From Planctomycetota bacterium (GTDB lineage Bacteria; Planctomycetota; Planctomycetia; Pirellulales; Thermoguttaceae), in contig JAHIKV010000005.1 in NCBI GenBank assembly GCA_018897395.1, forward strand, positions 1 through 17,211: DNA of 17,211 nucleotides, in the 5' to 3' direction. Made by a program: the position numbers and the translations under genes. Shown one piece after another: positions 1 through 5,409 of the stretch. The first letter of the stretch is position 1. Every line of letters starts with the position of its first letter. The notes beneath the pieces are model-generated. The model searched no databases and was not told the origin of the DNA. It worked only from the letters and a program-made list of their open reading frames with translations.

Positions 1-1048
1 GTCCGTGAACGCCGGCCAACCGGACCAGGATGTCGCGTCGTTCTCCGTCGCGGCGATAGCTTAGGGGCACGCGCCACCCTTTGGGAAAGATCCCCAAAAC
101 GTTCTTGAATTCGTTGGGGGCGCCGATGGACCGTCCGCCGAAGCTGACAACCTCGTCGCCTTCCCGCAGTCCTCGGCGATAGGCGTCGGAGCCGTCGAGT
201 ATATCATTGACCACCACGCGGCCGTCCTCGTCGCGGCCCACCCGAGCGCCGAGCGTGGCGTGATCGACGACCCGTCCGCTACGGAGCGTGCCCATGAAAT
301 GCTTGATCTGGTTGATCGAGATGGCGTAGGCGATGCCGACGTTGACCCGGCCGCGTTTCTCGAACGAACACCGGCCGTTGATGCCGATCAATCTCCCCCG
401 GCCGTCGAACAACGGTCCGCCCGAGTTGCCGGGGTTGACCGAGGCGTCGGTCTGAAGGCAATCGGCGTACTCGAGCAACGTTCCGGACGGAAACTGATAG
501 CGATGCACGCCGGAGATGATCCCGAAGGTGATGGTCGGCTGAAAGTCGGTTGCCAGCAGGAAGGGGTTGCCGGCGGCGAAGACCCAGTCGCCGACGCGGA
601 CCTTGTCGCTGTCGGCCATCTCGGCGCAGGGGAAGTCGTCGCGGCCGAAGAGTTTTATCAGCGCCACGTCCCCTGTCGGGTCGAGGCCGACCAGCACGGC
701 GTCGTACGCCTTTCCGTCGGCCATGCCGCACTGCATGGCCTCTCCGCAAGGGAGCACGACGTGGTAGTTGGTCAGGGCGTACCCGTCGGGTGAGATGACC
801 ACGCCGGAACCGCCGCCCCGCCCGTTGGCCGAAAAGATGGCCAACACGGCGTCCTTGGCCTTGTTCATCGCGTCGATCCGCTTGGACTCGGCGTCGATGA
901 CCGCCGCGGTCGGCGTGCCGAGGGCTTGCGCGGCAACCGCCAGCAGCAGTAGGGTGGGACAAGCGAAGCGCAGTCCCACCAATAGCGGATTATTCGCGGT
1001 GGGACTGCGCTTCGCTTGTCCCACCCTACTGGGATCCGGACGGTTCAT
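1..1048 (-). CDS. Secreted HtrA/trypsin-like serine protease with PDZ domain (C-terminus beyond window)
   Basis: The frame from ATG at 1048 stays open to the window edge, giving 349 residues. It shows a complete chymotrypsin-fold triad: H96 in TNYHVV, D127 in GDVALIKL and S209 in NPGNSGGP. A PDZ-like domain follows at about 265-346 (RRGLREGDEVVSFGGR). The family (HtrA/DegP) degrades or senses damaged envelope proteins; the substrate here is unknown. The start is supported by a GAGGA Shine-Dalgarno at 1056-1060 and by an ATGA overlap with the upstream stop. The signal-peptide core LLLLAVAAQALG begins only at residue 33, because an 85-bp inverted repeat (947-1031) encodes residues 7-34. The protein continues past position 1, so further C-terminal domains are possible. 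Family call is very secure; the N-terminal structure is odd. Confidence 0.93.
   Translation of the reverse strand, partial: MNRPDPSRVGQAKRSPTANNPLLVGLRFACPTLLLLAVAAQALGTPTAAVIDAESKRIDAMNKAKDAVLAIFSANGRGGGSGVVISPDGYALTNYHVVLPCGEAMQCGMADGKAYDAVLVGLDPTGDVALIKLFGRDDFPCAEMADSDKVRVGDWVFAAGNPFLLATDFQPTITFGIISGVHRYQFPSGTLLEYADCLQTDASVNPGNSGGPLFDGRGRLIGINGRCSFEKRGRVNVGIAYAISINQIKHFMGTLRSGRVVDHATLGARVGRDEDGRVVVNDILDGSDAYRRGLREGDEVVSFGGRSIGAPNEFKNVLGIFPKGWRVPLSYRRDGERRDILVRLAGVHG
947..1031. repeat. 85-bp perfect inverted repeat inside the protease signal-peptide region
   Basis: The arms 947-980 and 998-1031 are exact reverse complements (34 bp each) around a 17-base loop (981-997). The core of each arm is GTGGGACAAGCGAAGCGCAG. 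It is read in frame in the protease gene as VGQAKRSPT...VGLRFACPT. No T-run follows on the transcribed strand, so it is not a classical terminator. Confidence 0.95.
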
Positions 1049-2229
1049 TTTACGATCCTCGCGTTGCACAACAGAAGTCGGTCGCCGGTACCCAGGTCGT
1101 CGCCGAAATCGACCAGGATCGTCAGCCGCCGGACGCCGGCCACGTTAAGCTCGATCGATTGCGGCGCGTCTTTGCCGGAGACGTCGGTTTCCAACAACAC
1201 CCGGTCGTCGCCGCGGACTATCAGCCGGACTTTTCCTCCCGTGCCCCAGGCGTCGTCGATTCCGGCCACGGCGCGGAAGCAGCGGAAGCCGACCGGCAAC
1301 CGATAGACCAACTCCGTTCGGGCAAAGAGCGCCAGGCCCTTGCGGTACTCGTTGCCGCCCAGTTTCAGCGTTTCCGACTCGAAGCCGCGGTCGAAACGGG
1401 GGGCGTAGAACAGTCTGAGCGCCGGCAAGGGCCGTTCGCCGCCGAAATACGGCGTCCAGACCGTGGAGTCGGGTTTCAAGTCGCTGAGATAGACCAGCTT
1501 GCCGAGGGAAAAATCCAGCCGCGAGACGTTCTCCAGCGGTTGCGATACGCTCAATCCCGTGGACGTTGCCCATTGCAGGTTATCGGCGAGGCTCACGGAC
1601 CGCGCCGACCAACGTGAGCCGGCGGCGTCGGTGATTCGGCAGATTGCCGGCGGCGGCTCGTCGGCGACGCCGTGACGATAGACGAATCCGTAGACCTTCG
1701 AGCGATTCACCGGCAGGACTTCGCCGTCGAGGTCGAAGCCGACGGTGTCTTCCGTCACGTCGTGAACAACGCCCCCGTGCGAGTCGAGCGTTCCGTTTGT
1801 GCGGACGATCAGCAGGTCGCTGTCGGCCTTCGCGTCGATCAGCCGCGACCATTCGGCGTCGAGCGGGTCGGCGCGTTGGAGCCGGACCGATTGGACGACG
1901 GACATGGGGGCCTCGACGACTTCGCCGCCGGCGAGGGTGATTCGGGCCTGGCCGCCGCGGGCGACGTACTGCCGACCGTGGATCGACGATCCGTCGGTCA
2001 GTTCGACGATGACGCCGGGCATTTGCGGGGACGGCTTTGCCTTCCGCCTGGCGGTAAGCGTTAGGAGGTTTTCCGTTTCCAGCGACACCCGCCCTTGGCC
2101 CGTGTCGAGGGTCAGACGATCGGCCGTCAATTCGACCAGGGCGCCGGAGATCGTTTGGCCGTCGAGCGTTTGCGCCTCGAACGGGGGTGCGGCGGAACTG
2201 AGAACCAGCGCCAGGAGTATGCTGCTCAT
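1045..2229 (-). CDS. Secreted NPCBM/NEW2-domain protein
   Basis: 394 residues. A short clean signal peptide (about residues 1-19) is followed by a beta-rich region (20-240) with several repeated strand patterns of the type LDGQTISGALVELTADRL. A C-terminal NPCBM (novel putative carbohydrate-binding module) domain spans about 243-394; its signature includes YRKGLALFARTELVYRLP at about 295-312 and the AGIDD turn near 322. In known proteins this domain is attached to enzymes or surface proteins and is thought to bind carbohydrate. No catalytic domain is visible, so this may be a binding or scaffold protein. The stop overlaps the protease start by 4 bases (ATGA), indicating coupled translation of the two. 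No clear Shine-Dalgarno precedes the ATG, and a heptamer repeat lies 22-80 bases upstream. Confidence 0.88.
   Translation of the reverse strand: MSSILLALVLSSAAPPFEAQTLDGQTISGALVELTADRLTLDTGQGRVSLETENLLTLTARRKAKPSPQMPGVIVELTDGSSIHGRQYVARGGQARITLAGGEVVEAPMSVVQSVRLQRADPLDAEWSRLIDAKADSDLLIVRTNGTLDSHGGVVHDVTEDTVGFDLDGEVLPVNRSKVYGFVYRHGVADEPPPAICRITDAAGSRWSARSVSLADNLQWATSTGLSVSQPLENVSRLDFSLGKLVYLSDLKPDSTVWTPYFGGERPLPALRLFYAPRFDRGFESETLKLGGNEYRKGLALFARTELVYRLPVGFRCFRAVAGIDDAWGTGGKVRLIVRGDDRVLLETDVSGKDAPQSIELNVAGVRRLTILVDFGDDLGTGDRLLLCNARIVK
1056..1060 (-). promoter_or_regulatory. Shine-Dalgarno for the serine protease
   Basis: The minus strand reads GAGGA seven bases before the ATG at 1048. This supports the upstream start, before the repeat-encoded segment, over internal GTG codons within the repeat. 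Confidence 0.65.
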
Positions 2230-2250
2230 GGTTGTGCTCGTGTTGTTGGT

Positions 2251-2308
2251 TTGCGAAGCCGCAAGCGGTCGTCACTATCCACTACCCACTATCCACTACC
2301 CACTATCC
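2251..2308. repeat. Heptamer tandem repeat plus 18-bp tag (copy A)
   Basis: 2274-2308 holds five consecutive heptamers alternating ACTATCC and ACTACCC, decaying to about 2322. On the left side lies TTGCGAAGCCGCAAGCGG (2251-2268). The same tag and heptamer reappear in the opposite orientation at 12592-12661. The tract fills most of the gap between the genes ending at 2315 and starting at 2229. Confidence 0.92.
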
Positions 2309-2314
2309 ACTATA

Positions 2315-3565
2315 CTATTCACTTTCCTCGGCGGCTAGCCGGCGGAAGTATTGTTCGATAACGTCGCGGTAGTGGGAGGGGAAATCGCGTCCGATCTGCT
2401 GCATGGCTTCCTCGCGTTTCTTCGGCGGCAGGTTGCCCCATCCGCTGTCCGAGCCGATGTTCTTCCTGTCCACCTTGCCCGGTCCCTTGCCGCCGGCGAT
2501 CTTGCTGTCGGGCATGGGGCTGCCGGGCTGTAGCATGTTGGCCTGTTGCTGTTGTTGCTCTTCTAACTTCTTAATGAGCTTATCGAGCGACTCGATTATT
2601 CCGTCCTGGCGGTCGCGGACTTTCTTGCCGGCGCGGCCCAGGTCGAGCCGTCGGCGGACGTCGTCCATCCGCCGGGCGATGTGGTCGAGCGTGTCGTCTT
2701 GCAGACCCTTGAGGTCTTCCTGCATGAGCCGGGCGAGAACGACGTAGCGTCGCGGGCTGGACTCGGCCCCTTGCAACAACTCGCCGATCGACTTCAAGCC
2801 GGAATCCTTGTTCAGCAAGGCGTGGCATACGACGCTCTGGTAGAACAGCAGCGCGGCGGGGGCCGCCACGTCGTCGGGCTTTAGACCCGAAAGTTGCTCC
2901 AACGCCTCGTCGTACAACGCCTCGTCGACCAGCCACCGGGCGTAGAGCAGCCGCAGGTTGTTGACCAGCAGCGGCGGCGCGGCGGCGGCACGGAGCCAGT
3001 CCTGCGATGGAAGCACAAGTTGCCCCCGCGGTTGGGAGCATAGCTCGACCAGCTTCGCCGCGTTCCGGTCGAGCAGCGCGTACGTCATCGCCAGGCGGAT
3101 CAGCAGGTCGTCCTCCGTGGCCGTGGCGGGTAAGTCGCGCCAAATAGCCTCCGCGCGGGCCCGAACGGCGGCGTCCGCCTTTGGCGTCTCCAAGCAGGCA
3201 ATCGCCTGGGCCTTGATCTGTTCCGCCGCGAGCGGTTTCCAGGCGGCGGCCGTATTGGCGAGCGGGTTGGACGTCTGGCCCGCGGCCGGCGCGGCCAGGA
3301 GGACGGCAATCGCAAACAGGGCGATGACCGCTCCGGCGCCCACGCGGAGCGTGGGAACCAGGGGGATATTCTGGTTCCCACGCTCCGCGTGGGAACCGAT
3401 GTGTTCGGACGCTCCGCGTCCGTTCGCTCGCATGTTTAGCGAGAAAGCGGGCGACTGGAGAGGTTCTGGGGCGGAGTCCGTCCCCGCCGCCGACGCAGAG
3501 CGTCGGGAACAGTCGGTTCCCACGCGGAGCGTGGGAACCAGGACTTTTTTGAGGCTCGGTTTCAT
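2315..3565 (-). CDS. Secreted helical-repeat protein, planctomycete-type, function unknown
   Basis: 416 residues. MKPSLKK is followed by about 69 residues encoded by palindromic repeats (about 8-76), then a signal-peptide core AVIALFAIAVLLAAPAAG (79-96). The mature part (about 100-330) is alpha-helical, with short helix pairs resembling TPR or other solenoid repeats (LLYARWLVDEALYDEALEQL). It continues with a charged coiled coil and a Q-run (LEEQQQQQ). The C-terminus carries a compact block, WGNLPPKKREEAMQQIGRDF followed by a tyrosine-rich helix, which I believe recurs in planctomycete homologues. The start ATG overlaps the previous stop (ATGA at 3562-3565) and has a weak GGGGAAG upstream. 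By position it could correspond to the TPR protein (BatC) of Bat operons, but I see no firm TPR consensus. Confidence 0.82.
   Translation of the reverse strand: MKPSLKKVLVPTLRVGTDCSRRSASAAGTDSAPEPLQSPAFSLNMRANGRGASEHIGSHAERGNQNIPLVPTLRVGAGAVIALFAIAVLLAAPAAGQTSNPLANTAAAWKPLAAEQIKAQAIACLETPKADAAVRARAEAIWRDLPATATEDDLLIRLAMTYALLDRNAAKLVELCSQPRGQLVLPSQDWLRAAAAPPLLVNNLRLLYARWLVDEALYDEALEQLSGLKPDDVAAPAALLFYQSVVCHALLNKDSGLKSIGELLQGAESSPRRYVVLARLMQEDLKGLQDDTLDHIARRMDDVRRRLDLGRAGKKVRDRQDGIIESLDKLIKKLEEQQQQQANMLQPGSPMPDSKIAGGKGPGKVDRKNIGSDSGWGNLPPKKREEAMQQIGRDFPSHYRDVIEQYFRRLAAEESE
3338..3544. repeat. Cluster of palindromic repeats inserted in a signal-peptide coding region
   Basis: Complete 25-bp palindromes with GGTTCCCACG ends lie at 3373-3397 and 3515-3539, and a partial copy at 3340-3360. 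The copy at 3373-3397 has the inverted core orientation, so 3340-3360 can pair with it around a short loop. Related hairpins with other stem sequences lie at 3406-3422 (GGACGCTCCGCGTCC) and 3490-3507 (CGACGCAGAGCGTCG). All are read through in frame, giving VPTLRVGT and VPTLRVGA in the protein. Confidence 0.9.
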
Positions 3566-5406
3566 TTGTTCTTCCCCAATTGTAGATCGCGAGTGACGCG
3601 ATGGATTCGTTCCTCCCGCTCGGCGAGCCGCCGAAGGGCCTCGATCAACTCGGAGCTGTCGGCCTGTTCGCCGTCGATCATTTTTGAATACCGGTCGGTT
3701 CGTTTGTTTACCCGCATTTGCAGGGCACGGATCATTTTTACCTCGGCCAACATATCGATCAATGGCGGGTCCCCAGGTTGACCGGGCCTGGGCTTGCCCG
3801 GCGGCTTATCCTCCAGATCCTTCTGGGCCTTTTTGAGCGCCTCGACCATTTCCTTCAAGGCTTCCAGGATGTCTTCCTCGATGCCTTGGGTGAGCTTGCC
3901 CACCCTAGCCCGCGCCAACCGTTGGACGACCTGCTGCATGTCTTCGCGCATCTGTTCGATGGCTTCCGGAAAAGCGATGGCGGTCCCGTCCTCGCGGAGC
4001 AGGAGCAACGCCTTGTCGACCTCGACGACGATCAGCGATTCCTTGCCGCTCAGCCGGCTGGCTTCGATCTCGTGATTGTGCGTTCGCTGAGCGGAGGGGA
4101 CCGCGTCGAGCCGCAGCGTTCCGATATAGACCTCCTGCTGCATTTGCATCATTTTTCGGAATCGGGCCTCGAGCATCGCCAGGAGCCGGGCAATTTGCTC
4201 CTCGCGCAGTTGCCGAAGGATTTCTTCCAGTTCCGCCTTGGCTTTTTCCAACTCGCTGATGGCTTCCTCTTCCTTCTCGACGGCGCCTTCGCGTTGGGCC
4301 TCTTTGAGTTTCTTTTCCGCCTCCTTCATTTTTTCTCGGGCGGCTTTGAGGCGTTTTTCGGCGGGATTCTGCTCGGATTCCTGTTGCTGCTGCTGGTCGC
4401 TCTGCTCTCCTGGCTCTCCTGGCTGCCCTGGCTGTCCTGGCTGCCCTTTCTGTCCCTTTTGTCCTTTTTGTCCTTTCTGTCCTTTTTGTCCCTTCTGGTC
4501 CGAGGATTCTCCCTTTTGGTCTCCCGATTCAGATTTTTCTTTTCCGTCCTCCGCACCCTCCTTTCCGGGTTCCGCTTTTTCCTTTCCGTCCTTCCCTTTT
4601 TCCTTTCCGCTTTTCCCCTCCTCTTTTCCGCCTTCCGCCTTCCGCCCTCCGCCCTCTCCCTTAATGTCCTTGGCCAGTTTGCCGGTTTTTTCGGCAAGTT
4701 TTCCTTGCTCATCGGCCAGGCGTTTGGTGTTGTCTCCGCCGATGGTGCGGCCTTGAATGTCCTTCTCCTGCTTGATGATTCTGTTGAGTTGTTTTAGTAA
4801 TTGGCGGATTCGCTCCTTTTCTTTTTCGATGCTTTTTGCGCGGTTTTCGCTCATCAGGAGTTCCAACAGGGCGCGCAAGTCGAGATCGAGGTCGGCCTGG
4901 TCCTCCAGTGCCCGGGAGAGTTGTTCTTTGCCCAGCAATTCCACGAGTTGCTCGATGCGGACGGCGATCAACTGGTCCTTGCTCTGGGCGACCGCCTTTT
5001 TCAGCAAGGCGGCCCTGCGGGGATCGGTGGCCGCGCTGAGTTCGGCCATCCGCAGCAGGACGCCTTCGAGATGTTTGTATTGCTCGGCGATGCGCCGCTG
5101 CTGGAGGGCGAGTTTTTCGGCGGGGCTAAACTCGTCTTCCGTTCCCGCCCGCGCGGCGTCCTCCTGTCCGGGCGCGGATTGCTCCGGTCCGGTCTGGGCG
5201 CGAACCGTGGGGGGAAGAGACAAGACCGCAGCCAGGGCCAATCCGAACACCGCCAAATGATGGGTGGCACGGGCATCTTGCCCGTACTCTGGCCGGGGTG
5301 GCACGGGCATCTTGCCCGTGCTTGGCAGACACTGGCGAGACGCCAGTGCCACCCAGCCGCGAGACGCCAGTGCCACCCACGCCGAAAGTCGATTGTCGGT
5401 ACTCAT
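3562..5406 (-). CDS. Secreted coiled-coil protein with collagen-like Gly-X-Y run, function unknown
   Basis: 614 residues. After a repeat-derived N-terminal extension (about 10-49), a signal-peptide core LAVFGLALAAVLSLPPTVRA lies at 51-70. Residues 90-245 are charged alpha-helical coiled coil. Residues 250-305 are Lys/Glu/Gly low complexity. G306-Q335 is ten uninterrupted Gly-X-Y triplets (GQK, GQP, GEP). A second long coiled coil runs from 347 to 425, and a mixed helical domain to the end. It has the look of an extended periplasmic or surface structural protein. The start is supported by AAGGAG at 5413-5418; the ATG lies 3 bases after the stop of the upstream gene, and the stop overlaps the next start by 4 bases. 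I do not recognise a named family. Confidence 0.83.
   Translation of the reverse strand: MSTDNRLSAWVALASRGWVALASRQCLPSTGKMPVPPRPEYGQDARATHHLAVFGLALAAVLSLPPTVRAQTGPEQSAPGQEDAARAGTEDEFSPAEKLALQQRRIAEQYKHLEGVLLRMAELSAATDPRRAALLKKAVAQSKDQLIAVRIEQLVELLGKEQLSRALEDQADLDLDLRALLELLMSENRAKSIEKEKERIRQLLKQLNRIIKQEKDIQGRTIGGDNTKRLADEQGKLAEKTGKLAKDIKGEGGGRKAEGGKEEGKSGKEKGKDGKEKAEPGKEGAEDGKEKSESGDQKGESSDQKGQKGQKGQKGQKGQKGQPGQPGQPGEPGEQSDQQQQQESEQNPAEKRLKAAREKMKEAEKKLKEAQREGAVEKEEEAISELEKAKAELEEILRQLREEQIARLLAMLEARFRKMMQMQQEVYIGTLRLDAVPSAQRTHNHEIEASRLSGKESLIVVEVDKALLLLREDGTAIAFPEAIEQMREDMQQVVQRLARARVGKLTQGIEEDILEALKEMVEALKKAQKDLEDKPPGKPRPGQPGDPPLIDMLAEVKMIRALQMRVNKRTDRYSKMIDGEQADSSELIEALRRLAEREERIHRVTRDLQLGKNK
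4402..4491 (-). repeat. Collagen-like triplet repeat (10 Gly-X-Y units)
   Basis: This encodes residues 306-335 of the coiled-coil protein: five GQK triplets, three GQP, one GEP and one GEQ. The underlying DNA is a 9-base-period tract, so repeat expansion by slippage is likely. Confidence 0.85.
4628..4655. repeat. Heptamer CCGCCTT/CCGCCCT tandem repeat within coding sequence
   Basis: Four consecutive heptamers: CCGCCTT twice, then CCGCCCT twice. They are read on the minus strand as part of EGGGRKAEGG (residues 251-260 of the coiled-coil protein). This is at the edge of the Lys/Glu/Gly low-complexity region and may have seeded it. Confidence 0.82.
5260..5379. repeat. Four GGTGGCAC-type repeat units inside a signal-peptide region
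   Basis: Two direct copies begin GGGTGGCACGGGCATCTTGC (5262-5285 and 5296-5320). Two copies of a sister sequence in inverted orientation, containing CGAGACGCCAGTGCCACCCA, lie at 5336-5355 and 5360-5379. The two subfamilies share the GGTGGCAC end but differ inside. They are translated in frame as WVALASR twice, TGKMPVPP and GQDARATH. Confidence 0.93.
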
Positions 5407-5409
5407 CGT

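Noticed and set aside
279..962. Arg-rich minus-strand reading frame of 227 codons over the protease
   Set aside because: Another minus-strand frame from ATG 1048 gives a full HtrA-type protease with triad and PDZ domain; the Arg-rich frame is its shadow.
947..1031. Rho-independent terminator
   Set aside because: The perfect hairpin lies inside an open reading frame and has no following T-run on the transcribed strand.
3718..4797. Plus-strand frame rich in Leu/Phe that looks like a membrane protein
   Set aside because: The hydrophobic runs (FLSLLSFLSFL) are the complement of Lys/Gly/Gln codons of the collagen-like region.
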